A program made the position numbers and the translations under genes. A DNA stretch of 64,000 nucleotides. Source: JANMDU01 sp043777675. Its GTDB lineage: Bacteria; Pseudomonadota; Gammaproteobacteria; Burkholderiales; Burkholderiaceae_C. Position 1 is the first letter of the stretch; each line of letters starts with the position of its first letter. Under the pieces are notes generated by a model. It saw only the letters and a program-made list of their open reading frames with translations. It was not told the origin of the DNA and did not search any database. The stretch covers positions 1 to 64,000 of the forward strand of contig JAYWHR010000065.1 of NCBI GenBank assembly GCA_043777675.1. Direction: 5' to 3'. Below, piece by piece: positions 31,681 to 39,906 of the stretch.

Positions 31681-32942
31681 GTGTTGATTTTCATTGCTCT
31701 GGTGTGCAGCAGGATAAGATCAAGCAATGCACGAAGCATCCAAGCTAGTGCCGCGCCAAGGATGCCGTGCAGTTGCGTTAGCAGATAGACGGCTGGGATG
31801 TAAAGAGCCGACTCGAAAAGATGAATCAGCGCGGTGCTTCGCGCGTCTCCAGATGCTTGAATATACGCGTGGGGAACTTGCGCTAGGCTGTTGAACAATA
31901 TTCCTACGGCCAGCACGGACGCTACCGCTGACGATTTTTTGGCGAATTCCTCTCCTAGCCATATATTGATTCCGAACCTTGCACCGAAGAAAATGCATAC
32001 TGTGACTGCACCCATCATTAAAAGAATGATTTTCATGCTCTTCGTGTACAGAGCCACGGATTTTACGTACCTTTTTTCCGAAAGGTCTTTTGAAAAAATA
32101 GGAAATAAGGTAGTTGTAATAGCAGCGGGCAAAACCAACAGACGCAGCATGAACTCAGCGGGAATGGTGTAATAAGCCAGCACTGCTGCGCCAAGAACGT
32201 TGGCTATCAAAAATCGATCAGCTACCACCATCAACGGACCGATGATATTGGACACTGTCATCCATCCGCCGAATTGGAAGAGTTGTGTTGACTCTTCGCG
32301 ACTGACATTGCTGGCGGATTTACCGATAACTTGGCGGACGCTTAAGTGGTGCGCGAAAAGGATGAGGTATCGGGCAATAACCAGTGATCCAACTGTGTAG
32401 TCCAAACGTGGTCCGAACAGGGCGATTGAGGCCATAGGTCCAAGGAAATTTGAAAGTCCTAGGACGAGTCTGAGAAGGTTGATGGCCTTAAAGCGCTGCT
32501 CGCCTTCTAGGACTCCGCGCAGACCCGCAGTGGCTGTTGTCGCTGGAATTGCTAGGCATGCCAAAAGAAAGGAAGTGCGGATCTCATGGTCAAGGTGTGG
32601 CGTCGAATTGATCCAGCTAACACCTATTAATTCGATTGCCGCAAACCCTACCAAGCCGCCGACTATGCCAATCATTAGGGTGAGGAAAACACCGGTAGTA
32701 GCAATAGTTTTTTTCTGCGAGTCGGTCTGATGTGATCCTAGGCTGGCGATCCGCTGGGTGATAGCCCGGCCGAGCCCGAAATCGAAAATACTGAAATAGC
32801 CAATCAGTGCCCAGATTATTGTTAGGATGCCAATGCGCTCAATGCCAATGTGCTTATAAATGTATGGGATAGCGACGATACCAACAAGCATTGGTGCCGC
32901 TGAACCTAGAAGGTTCCACAGCGTATTTACTCGGATATTCAT
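31677..32942 (-). CDS. wzx: O-unit flippase Wzx (MATE/PST-type oligosaccharide translocase)
   Basis: The 421-aa membrane protein has about twelve hydrophobic helices and the polysaccharide transporter N-terminus (NTLWNLLGSAAPMLVGIVAI..YKHIGIERIGILTIIWALIGYFS). Wzx flips undecaprenyl-linked repeat units to the periplasm. The frame is open upstream into manC, but the ATG at 32942 gives the normal start MNIRVNTLWN and avoids a 128-nt overlap. It is followed with a 4-nt overlap by a GT2 gene. Confidence 0.88.
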   Translation of the reverse strand: MNIRVNTLWNLLGSAAPMLVGIVAIPYIYKHIGIERIGILTIIWALIGYFSIFDFGLGRAITQRIASLGSHQTDSQKKTIATTGVFLTLMIGIVGGLVGFAAIELIGVSWINSTPHLDHEIRTSFLLACLAIPATTATAGLRGVLEGEQRFKAINLLRLVLGLSNFLGPMASIALFGPRLDYTVGSLVIARYLILFAHHLSVRQVIGKSASNVSREESTQLFQFGGWMTVSNIIGPLMVVADRFLIANVLGAAVLAYYTIPAEFMLRLLVLPAAITTTLFPIFSKDLSEKRYVKSVALYTKSMKIILLMMGAVTVCIFFGARFGINIWLGEEFAKKSSAVASVLAVGILFNSLAQVPHAYIQASGDARSTALIHLFESALYIPAVYLLTQLHGILGAALAWMLRALLDLILLHTRAMKINT

Positions 32943-32964
32943 GGATTTGTGAATCTTTGCCAAT

Positions 32965-34404
32965 TCATCGAACTCGCCCGTATTTATCGTCATAGCGCAC
33001 GATATCGTCCTCGCCCAAATAGCTGCCCGATTGCACTTCAATAATTTCGAGCGGTGCTGTGCCAGGGTTCGCGAGCCGATGCACCTCACCAAGTGGAATG
33101 TAAGTGGATTGGTTTTCCGTCAAGGTGAATACTTTGTCGCCGTTGGTGATTTCAGCAGTTCCCTTGACGACGATCCAGTGCTCAGCCCGATGGCGGTGCT
33201 TTTGCAGGCTGAGGCTTGCCTTGGGTTTCACTTGAATGCGCTTGACTTTGAAGCGCTCGCCTTCGTCAATGCTGTCGTACCAGCCCCAAGGTCGGTGCAC
33301 TTTGCGATGCAGGCTGTGTTCTTCTCTGCCTTGGGTATTGAGTTGACTGACGATATGCTTTACATCTTGGCATTTAGATTTGTCAGCAACAAGAATGGCG
33401 TCTGGCGTTTCGATAACAACCAAGTTTTCTACCCCGACCAAGCTGACCAATCGGCTGCTTGCATGCACGAGTGTGTTTCTGCAGTCAGTGGTGAGCACAT
33501 CGCCCACGTGGGCGTTGCCAAAATCGTCTTTGGGGAGCACGTTCCAAACGGCATCCCACGCGCCGAGGTCATTCCACCCTGCATCCAAAGGCACCATCTT
33601 GATCGGGAAGGCGCTGCCGGGGCAGCGCTCCATAACGGCATAGTCAACGGATTCGCTGGGAATGGCAGTGAACGCCTCTTTACCGGGGCGGATGAAGGCG
33701 CTGTCTGCGGTGCGCTGATCCCATGCGAGCTGGGTGGGTTGGGCGATGTCGGGGCGGAAGTGTTTGATGGCGTTTAGCCAAACTGAGGCCTTGAGCACAA
33801 ACATGCCGGCGTTCCAGTAGTAGCCGCCTTCGCTCAGGTAGGTTTGGGCGGTTACGGCATCTGGTTTCTCAACGAACCGTTCAACCGTGAGGCGTGATGT
33901 GGATACTGCGAGTGTCTTGATATAACCGTAGCCAGTTTCGGGGCGATCCGGCTTGATTCCCAAGATCACGATATTGCCGCCAGCCGCCTCCGCAATGGCC
34001 TGCTGCATAGCAGCTGTGAATGCTGCGGAGTTGCTAACAGTCTGGTCGGCAGGGGTGACGACAAGGACGGGATCTTGGCCTGCTTCAACAGCCGCTAACG
34101 CGGCAAGTGTCAATGCAGGTGCTGTGTTGCGGCCCACGGGCTCAAGCAGTGCGGCGCCTAGTGCAATGCCCACTTCCTGCAGCTGCTGTGTGGCCAGGAA
34201 GCGATGATTCTCACCCATAACGATGAGTGGCGCTGCGACCTCAATATCTGGCGCGCCAAGGTTTGATAGGCGCAGTGCAGCTTGCTGGAAAAGGCTTTCA
34301 TTGCCCGTTAAGCAGAGAAATTGTTTGGGAAATCCTGTACGAGAGAGCGGCCATAAGCGAGTGCCTGAGCCACCACACAGAATCACGGGTGTGATATGAA
34401 TCAT
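32965..34404 (-). CDS. manC: mannose-1-phosphate guanylyltransferase / mannose-6-phosphate isomerase
   Basis: The 479-aa bifunctional ManC/AlgA/WbpW-type enzyme has a nucleotidyltransferase domain (ILCGGSGTRLWPLSRTGFPKQF, about 6-27; FVEKPDA; YYWNAGMFV) and a C-terminal cupin (about 350-470) with VHRPWGWYDSID and QKHRHRAEHWIVV. It makes GDP-mannose. The ATG at 34404 puts the pyrophosphorylase signature in normal position; an ATG 10 codons upstream is possible. manB and gmd are not in the window. Confidence 0.93.
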   Translation of the reverse strand: MIHITPVILCGGSGTRLWPLSRTGFPKQFLCLTGNESLFQQAALRLSNLGAPDIEVAAPLIVMGENHRFLATQQLQEVGIALGAALLEPVGRNTAPALTLAALAAVEAGQDPVLVVTPADQTVSNSAAFTAAMQQAIAEAAGGNIVILGIKPDRPETGYGYIKTLAVSTSRLTVERFVEKPDAVTAQTYLSEGGYYWNAGMFVLKASVWLNAIKHFRPDIAQPTQLAWDQRTADSAFIRPGKEAFTAIPSESVDYAVMERCPGSAFPIKMVPLDAGWNDLGAWDAVWNVLPKDDFGNAHVGDVLTTDCRNTLVHASSRLVSLVGVENLVVIETPDAILVADKSKCQDVKHIVSQLNTQGREEHSLHRKVHRPWGWYDSIDEGERFKVKRIQVKPKASLSLQKHRHRAEHWIVVKGTAEITNGDKVFTLTENQSTYIPLGEVHRLANPGTAPLEIIEVQSGSYLGEDDIVRYDDKYGRVR

Positions 34405-34525
34405 ATTGGTAAAAAGAGTTTCGGGTTTTTGCAATAACGGCAGGAAACTTTTTAAGTTAGTGGCTTAAAAACAGATCGCAGCAAGCGCGTTTGGCAACAG
34501 GTATTTTTCTTTGCAACTTTCCAAA

Positions 34526-35650
34526 TCAACTCTTGAAGCTTGCTAATCTGGTGTACGTGAAGGAGAAGATGACAATAACACCTATAAATGCAATCATGAG
34601 CATCAACTGCGAATGATGTATGTAATACGTAATTGCAACGATCACCATATTTGCGATACAGATTGCTAGAGCAGTCATGCCGTTTGCCAAGCCTGAGATT
34701 TGTGTAGATCCTGAACGGCTGAAGTACTTCCGGATGCAGCGGGCATAGACTAAATGATGCATATGAACTTTATCGGGCGCTCCCGGATGGTGGCCGCTGC
34801 GCCTAATCCTGCGGATCACACTAAACAACACTTCAGCGACCGGATATGAAATTAAGAGCAAACTTGCCCAAGGACTGACGCTAGGATTTCTAGCGGGTAA
34901 CAAAATCACTAGCCATGCGATGCAAAAACCAATGAAGTATGCACCTCCATCTCCTAAAAATAATTTGCCGTACGGCCAATTCGTAAGCCAAAAGCCGAAG
35001 ATTGCAACCGAAAGTAAGCTACTAACGTAAAGAAGCGGCATATCCCCTAGCCGCGCTGCAATAGCCATGACCCCAGCGCATACGACCATTGCAACGCCGC
35101 TGGACAAGCCATTGAAGCCGTCGATAATATTGAAAGCATTTGCCAAACCGGCGATAGCAATGCATGTCAAAAAAATGGCCGCCGGGGCTAATGCTATAGA
35201 CCATTCAGGTTTCAATGAAAGCACAGAATCAATCCAAGGCAAACCGACATCCGTGATAGAAATCGAGCTATGAAATACCGCCAACAGGGCAGCAATAAGG
35301 CACAGGACGAGCCGCATTGATACGCTTACCTTTTTGGTAACATCTTCGGCAAGACCTGCTAAAAAACATAGGCTGCCGCCTAGCAACATGGTTCGCATGA
35401 TTTTTAGACTATCAAGATGAGACGAAGATTTAGCTTGGCTTTCAAAAATAAAGTAAGCAATGAGCATGCTTAAAAATACGCCTAAGCCCCCGATACGTGG
35501 GGTTGGCTGAGTGTGAATTTTCTGAATACCTTCATTGGAATCATGCGACCAGCGGCCATGCAGATTTTGCGTCAACACCACGCCAACGCAAATTACAAAA
35601 GATGTACAGCAGACCACCACTAACAGGAAGTTATTTTCAGTGAAAAGCAA
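34526..35650 (-). CDS. undecaprenyl-phosphate sugar-1-phosphate transferase, WecA/WbpL-like
   Basis: The 374-aa protein has about eleven hydrophobic helices and the WecA/MraY family motifs: HTQPTPRIGGLGVF near residue 45, AFNIIDGFNGLSSG (the catalytic NxxNxxDGxNGL type loop, about 167-180), NWPYGKLFLGDGGAYFIG and the cytosolic HxH loop KVHMHHLVY. It should start repeat units by moving a HexNAc-1-phosphate onto undecaprenyl phosphate, so it sits at the head of the minus-strand polysaccharide genes. It is divergent from the Wzz-like gene, with a 46-bp shared upstream region. Confidence 0.9.
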   Translation of the reverse strand: MLFTENNFLLVVVCCTSFVICVGVVLTQNLHGRWSHDSNEGIQKIHTQPTPRIGGLGVFLSMLIAYFIFESQAKSSSHLDSLKIMRTMLLGGSLCFLAGLAEDVTKKVSVSMRLVLCLIAALLAVFHSSISITDVGLPWIDSVLSLKPEWSIALAPAAIFLTCIAIAGLANAFNIIDGFNGLSSGVAMVVCAGVMAIAARLGDMPLLYVSSLLSVAIFGFWLTNWPYGKLFLGDGGAYFIGFCIAWLVILLPARNPSVSPWASLLLISYPVAEVLFSVIRRIRRSGHHPGAPDKVHMHHLVYARCIRKYFSRSGSTQISGLANGMTALAICIANMVIVAITYYIHHSQLMLMIAFIGVIVIFSFTYTRLASFKS

Positions 35651-35696
35651 ATTTATCCCCTGTCATAATGGCTTTCATTATATTTGAAAGAGATTT

Positions 35697-36848
35697 ATGC
35701 CTTTGGAACTAATACCCATTTTGAAGAAAAAATGGCGCAGCTTAATGATGGCGGTCATTGGAGGAGCTTTATTAGCCTTTGTGCTTGCGAGCACAGTCTT
35801 ATTAAGATTTAAATCAGACGGCTTTCTGAGCATCGAACTTTCCGTCATGGAGCACAAACGTATTAGTGAAAGCCTAGGGGCAGGGACGGAGATCGCTACA
35901 CGCTTGGCGGCCGAGCCTAGCTTACAAAATGATGCTAATGTGATTCAAAACGTGTTGCAAGGCGGCGTTGCTAAATGGCAAGCGCCGATACCACGTGTGA
36001 GTAAAGCTGAGTCTAAAGATTTGCCAGATGCATTGTTGAAGTTGGAGCTTGAGAAAGAAAAGTTATCTGACGTCCAGCGTGCTTATTCTGGCATTCGCAT
36101 AACCGCCAATGCCAAAGATGCTCAGCAATCCGCCCGCGTGGTGAGGTGGTTGGGTGACTATTTTCGCGACTCAGCTGCGAAGGAAATCTTGCGTCAAGAA
36201 ATCTACGTATGGAAAGCAGAGAATGAAGGCTTTATAAGCCGATCAAAAGAAGAGCGGATTCGCATAGCTTATGAAGCCGAGCAATCTCAATTGCGCGCTG
36301 GCGCACTCAAAAAGGTGCTGGGGCAATATCCCGATTTGGCAAAGGTAGATGCGCGATCTGTATTTGACGTTAGGAAGGAGAATGAGAAATTTGTATCCCC
36401 TGGTGGCCAGCTTATTGCGGCGGAGGTTGAGGTGATCAACTATAGAGAAAGCCTAACTCGATTAGAGAGACAGGTGGTGCAAGCGCAATTTATCGCTCCA
36501 TTTCTCATTGCATCGGAGAAAGCTTTGACTGAAAGCAATAGCGGGGACGATTTGGTGAAGCGCTTGAATGAATTAGTGCAGCAGACCAGTAAGCAAATTG
36601 AAAACGACACCCAGCGGGAAGTCTTGCTTAGCAAAGCCGCCAAGATCGCCGAGACCTCAGCCCGCTTCTTTTCCCGAACTCAATTTATCGTACCGCCATC
36701 CATCCCAAGTAGAGCCGAAGCGCCTCGACCAAAAATGCTAGCGGCATTGGGCGGAATCTTGTTTGGCTTACTTGCGCTCGGTTGGGTGTTAAGAGATTGG
36801 ATCAGCGCTGCCTTTAAGGAGAACGAAGTGATTCTGAATAAGCAGTGA
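35697..36848 (+). CDS. Wzz-like polysaccharide chain-length determinant
   Basis: The 383-aa protein has an N-terminal membrane helix (about 15-38), a long, partly coiled-coil periplasmic region with many E/K/Q heptads (about 100-320), then the Pro-rich segment VPPSIPSRAEAPRP and a second helix (LAALGGILFGLLALGWVL, about 345-363). This two-helix plan with a Pro-rich segment at the second helix defines polysaccharide co-polymerases. Sequence similarity to characterised Wzz is weak, so the call rests on topology and on its place next to the WecA-like gene. There is no kinase domain. Confidence 0.75.
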   Translation: MPLELIPILKKKWRSLMMAVIGGALLAFVLASTVLLRFKSDGFLSIELSVMEHKRISESLGAGTEIATRLAAEPSLQNDANVIQNVLQGGVAKWQAPIPRVSKAESKDLPDALLKLELEKEKLSDVQRAYSGIRITANAKDAQQSARVVRWLGDYFRDSAAKEILRQEIYVWKAENEGFISRSKEERIRIAYEAEQSQLRAGALKKVLGQYPDLAKVDARSVFDVRKENEKFVSPGGQLIAAEVEVINYRESLTRLERQVVQAQFIAPFLIASEKALTESNSGDDLVKRLNELVQQTSKQIENDTQREVLLSKAAKIAETSARFFSRTQFIVPPSIPSRAEAPRPKMLAALGGILFGLLALGWVLRDWISAAFKENEVILNKQ

Positions 36849-36907
36849 TTTCAAAAATAAGAAACCCGCCGGTGGAGGGCTTCCTGTTTTTAATTGGTGT
36901 GTCGAAA

Positions 36908-37240
36908 TCAGGTCTGATCATCAACAGCAGCACCGGGCGCATTGTTCACGCAAGATTCAACACCGCCATCGCGAGCTTTTTCGCTGGCATACATCTGGCT
37001 TTGGCCGATGACTTGATGGTTGCCGGCTTTGAGTACAAAGTAAGGATCGCCTTTGGTGCCGGTGAGCTTTTCAAAGCGGCTGGCATCTGCTGCATTTTTT
37101 CTCACGGATTCAATGCCGTTTTGGGCACTGGCTTTGGTTTCATACATTTCGCTTTGCAAAATGTTTTGGCCATTGCTGGCGAGAAGACTGAAGTAAAACT
37201 TTTCATTTTTCGATTTTTTGAGCTCAAACTTGCCTGCCAT
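36908..37240 (-). CDS. DUF1508 protein, YegP-like
   Basis: The 110-aa protein is two tandem DUF1508 repeats: FELKKSKNEKFYFSLLASNG..ILQSEMYETKASAQNGIESV and, after a linker, a second copy with YFVLKAGNHQVIGQSQMYAS. The double-repeat form is that of E. coli YegP, a small beta-rich protein of unknown function. It lies convergent with the Wzz-like gene (59 bp apart), at the border of the polysaccharide cluster. Confidence 0.88.
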   Translation of the reverse strand: MAGKFELKKSKNEKFYFSLLASNGQNILQSEMYETKASAQNGIESVRKNAADASRFEKLTGTKGDPYFVLKAGNHQVIGQSQMYASEKARDGGVESCVNNAPGAAVDDQT

Positions 37241-37351
37241 GATGGACTTCCTTGAATTGAAAGGGTTGCAGCGCCAAACGCTGTGGGATCGTTTTTAACG
37301 CCAAAGCACCCTTTTTGCAAGCCCTTACCCCAAACTGTGCTTCTAACACTC

Positions 37352-37966
37352 TTAAATGTTGTGAGATATTAGCCAATTGTGTTGGATGAGAGAGACCATA
37401 GCCCTGGCTGATTGCCCGCGATGGCTGATTTGATTTTTATGCTCGGGATTGAGCTGCGCCATCGTTTTACCGAGCTCGGGGATATACATCACAGGATCAA
37501 AGCCGAAGCCGCCACTTCCTATTTCTTTCACTGCGATCTCACCTTGCACACGCCCCACCGAGATGAGCGGCTGCGGATCAAGTGGCGAGAGCACGGCCAC
37601 TTGCACACTGATCATATTGGCGCGGCGATTTTTCTCGCCAACCATACGCTCGAGCACAGCTCTGCGATTGTTGTCGTCGCTCTTTTCGTAGCCGAATTGC
37701 ATGCAGTAATAGGCAGTATCCACGCCAGGCAGCCCGCCCCAAGCATCGATGCACAACCCGGCATCATCGGCAATGGCAGGCAGGCCGGTGTGCTGCGCGG
37801 CGTTGCGGGCTTTGGTGAGGGCGTTTTCAACAAAGGTTTTATAGGGCTCGGGCGCTTCTGGCACGCCCAGCAAACCTTGCGCAATCAGCTCTACGCTCAA
37901 TGGCGCAAACATGGGCAGCAATTCTGCGAGCTTGCCTTGATTGTTTGATGCGAGAACAATTTTCAT
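37352..37966 (-). CDS. rdgB: dITP/XTP pyrophosphatase (RdgB/HAM1 family)
   Basis: RdgB removes non-canonical purine nucleotides (dITP, XTP) from the pool. The 204-aa protein shows IVLASNNQGKLAEL (substrate contact, about 3-16), TFVENALTKARNAA, AIADDAGLCIDAWGG (metal site), and the C-terminal GFGFDPVMYIPE plus SHRGQSARAM. It follows rph by 66 bp on the same strand, with a short interspersed element in the gap. Confidence 0.96.
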   Translation of the reverse strand: MKIVLASNNQGKLAELLPMFAPLSVELIAQGLLGVPEAPEPYKTFVENALTKARNAAQHTGLPAIADDAGLCIDAWGGLPGVDTAYYCMQFGYEKSDDNNRRAVLERMVGEKNRRANMISVQVAVLSPLDPQPLISVGRVQGEIAVKEIGSGGFGFDPVMYIPELGKTMAQLNPEHKNQISHRGQSARAMVSLIQHNWLISHNI

Positions 37967-38002
37967 GGCTTTTTAAGCTGATTTCAGTACATTTTCAGTA
38001 CC

Positions 38003-38043
38003 TAGCCGGCATCAATACTGCGTGAGCTGCTATTAATTCAGGA
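38003..38043 (-). repeat. short interspersed element between rph and rdgB, supplies the rph stop codon
   Basis: The minus strand reads CTGAATTAATAGCAGCTCAC then CGCAGTATTGATGCCGGCTA. The TAA at 38035-38033 ends rph, so the last residues of Rph (LLN) are encoded by the element. Confidence 0.85.
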
Positions 38044-38758
38044 GTGATTGCTTTTGCATGCCGATCAGCTCTGTGATGCCTTTCTCAGCCAAACTGAGCA
38101 ATGCATCCATCTCTGCACGGCTAAATGCTACGCCTTCGGCTGTGCCCTGCACTTCCACATAATGGCCAGCGCCGGTCATCACCACATTCATATCGGTATC
38201 GCAACCGGAATCTTCGGTGTATTCGAGATCGAGCAGAGGCGTGCCTTGCACGATGCCCACCGAGATCGCCGCTACGGGCGCTGTCACGGGGCTTTCAGTA
38301 ATTTTTCCTTGCGCGATCAGCCAATTCACGGCATCGATTGCAGCCACGTAGGCTCCCGTGATGCTTGCGGTGCGCGTGCCGCCATCGGCTTGCAATACAT
38401 CGCAGTCAAGCGAGATCGTGCGCTCACCGAGCTTCTTTAAATCAAATACAGCGCGCAAACTGCGGCCAATCAAGCGCTGGATTTCTTGCGTGCGGCCGCT
38501 TTGCTTGCCCTTAGCAGCTTCACGGCTGGAGCGATCATGCGTGGCACGCGGCAGCATGCCGTATTCAGCTGTCACCCAGCCTTCGCCCGAGCCCTTTTTG
38601 TGCGGCGGCACGCGCTCTTCCACGCTGGCCGTGCAAAGCACTTTGGTGTTGCCCATCTCAATAAGCACTGAGCCTTCGGCGTGGATGGTGTATTTACGGG
38701 TGATTTTTACGGGGCGAAGTGCGTTAGCAGCGCGGTTTTCGGAACGTTGGTAGGTCAT
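38033..38758 (-). CDS. rph: ribonuclease PH
   Basis: RNase PH trims the 3' ends of tRNA precursors by phosphorolysis. The 241-aa protein has the PH-domain signatures GNTKVLCTASVEERVPPHKK, GEGWVTAEYGMLPRATHDR, RSLRAVFDL (phosphate site), DCDVLQADGGTRTASITGAY and DTDMNVVMTG. The ATG at 38758 gives the standard MTYQRSENRAAN start; the longer frame runs into hairpin element P2. The C-terminal residues LLN and the stop lie in the downstream short element. It is in the same block as the phosphatase/kinase genes. Confidence 0.97.
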   Translation of the reverse strand: MTYQRSENRAANALRPVKITRKYTIHAEGSVLIEMGNTKVLCTASVEERVPPHKKGSGEGWVTAEYGMLPRATHDRSSREAAKGKQSGRTQEIQRLIGRSLRAVFDLKKLGERTISLDCDVLQADGGTRTASITGAYVAAIDAVNWLIAQGKITESPVTAPVAAISVGIVQGTPLLDLEYTEDSGCDTDMNVVMTGAGHYVEVQGTAEGVAFSRAEMDALLSLAEKGITELIGMQKQSLLN

Positions 38759-38786
38759 GGTTTGGAGGGATGAAGGATAGAAATTC

Positions 38787-38972
38787 AATACCGGACGCAG
38801 AAGACGCAAAGGTTACGCAGAAGTAATACCAAAAAGAAAAAGAAAAAGAAAAAGAAAAAAAAGAAATTAAGTTAAAGCCGAAGTTTCTCGTGCAAAAGCA
38901 CGACTTTTTTGTATTTCTCTTTTTTACGTCTTCTGCGAAACCTTTGCGTCTGCTGCGTCCGGCTGTTTGTAT
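38787..38972. repeat. long hairpin element, copy P2, with an A-rich hexamer tract
   Basis: The left arm AATACCGGACGCAGAAGACG continues to GGTTACGCAGAAG (38787-38823); the right arm (38926-38962) is its inverted copy. The interior holds AATACCAAAAAG followed by several AAAAAG units (about 38831-38866) and a small hairpin AAGTTTCTCGTGC/GCACGACTTT. It lies between the PP2C gene and rph. Confidence 0.85.
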
Positions 38973-38979
38973 TTAGAAT

Positions 38980-39906
38980 TTAAGGCTTGATCGACTTAGC
39001 AGCCGTTTTGCGGATCGCTTCATTGATCTCCGCAATGGAGCGCTCAATAGCGGCATCGTCCAAATCATCAACGAAATTGTCTAGGCCGCCCGCTTGAATA
39101 GTTGATGCGAACACGCCATCGCTGATGCTGTCGGTTGAAATGCCTTGCGTGGATTCAAAGGCATCCGGCGTTTCCCACTCCATGGCGATCACGGTGACGT
39201 TATCGGAATGCTCACCACCCTGGCGCAAGCCCAGCTCGACCACATCGGGCACCACACTGGCCACCGGGGCTTTGCACATGGTGTGAACAATATCGTTATC
39301 GTTCACACTACCCCAAAGGCCATCGGAGCAGAGCATGATGCGATCACCTTGCTGGAGCATGTGCGGGCCGGAAATATCAAAAACAGGCTTCGTCGGCGAG
39401 CCAAGGCAAGTAAAAAGCACATTGCGATTCAAGCGATCAAGCTTGATGATGCCCGCTGCATGCTGCTCAACATAAGAATGATCTCGCGTGCGCGTGACGA
39501 GCTCACCATCGCGCATGTAATACAAGCGAGAATCGCCGCAATGCACCCAAGTGGCCGAGCCACCCTGAATCAGCGCAGCCACGAGCGTAGTGCGCGGCGT
39601 ATCGAGCATGCCTTTTTCGCTGGCGTATCGAATGATCTGGTGATGCGCAGCCATTAATGCTGAGGTTAGAAATTCAGAGACATTATGAATTTGAGGGCGT
39701 GCTTCTTTTTGAAAGAGCGCGGAGATGGTTTGAAGCGCCAATTGCGCAGCAACTTCGCCTTCTGGATGCCCGCCCATGCCATCAGCGAGCGCAAACATCG
39801 CAGATTCCCGCGTGTAGCTGTAGCCCATACGGTCTTCGTTTTTCTCCCGCCCGCCCCTGCGGCTGACCTGAAATACAGAAAATTTCATCGCCTCGCTCGA
39901 TTTCAT
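38980..39906 (-). CDS. PP2C-type protein serine/threonine phosphatase
   Basis: The 308-aa protein has the PPM/PP2C metal-binding motifs: KNEDRMGY (about 21-28), ALADGMGGHPEGEVAA (about 38-53), CGDSRLYYMRDG, LCSDGLWGSVND and SDNVTVIAM. It would reverse phosphorylation by the kinase encoded directly upstream, with which it overlaps by 4 nt (ATGA at 39903-39906). A second Met at residue 7 has a GAGG purine stretch and may be the real start. The last 60 residues are an unrecognised tail. Confidence 0.92.
   Translation of the reverse strand: MKSSEAMKFSVFQVSRRGGREKNEDRMGYSYTRESAMFALADGMGGHPEGEVAAQLALQTISALFQKEARPQIHNVSEFLTSALMAAHHQIIRYASEKGMLDTPRTTLVAALIQGGSATWVHCGDSRLYYMRDGELVTRTRDHSYVEQHAAGIIKLDRLNRNVLFTCLGSPTKPVFDISGPHMLQQGDRIMLCSDGLWGSVNDNDIVHTMCKAPVASVVPDVVELGLRQGGEHSDNVTVIAMEWETPDAFESTQGISTDSISDGVFASTIQAGGLDNFVDDLDDAAIERSIAEINEAIRKTAAKSIKP

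Noticed and set aside
33031..33777. Plus-strand frame of 248 codons
   Set aside because: Antisense to manC, whose motifs are complete.
37010..37040. GCCGGC motif in the yegP-like gene as another short element
   Set aside because: No flanking similarity; it encodes a normal DUF1508 repeat segment.
38831..38866. A-rich direct repeats as a possible CRISPR
   Set aside because: Units are 6 bp with no spacers; a simple microsatellite.
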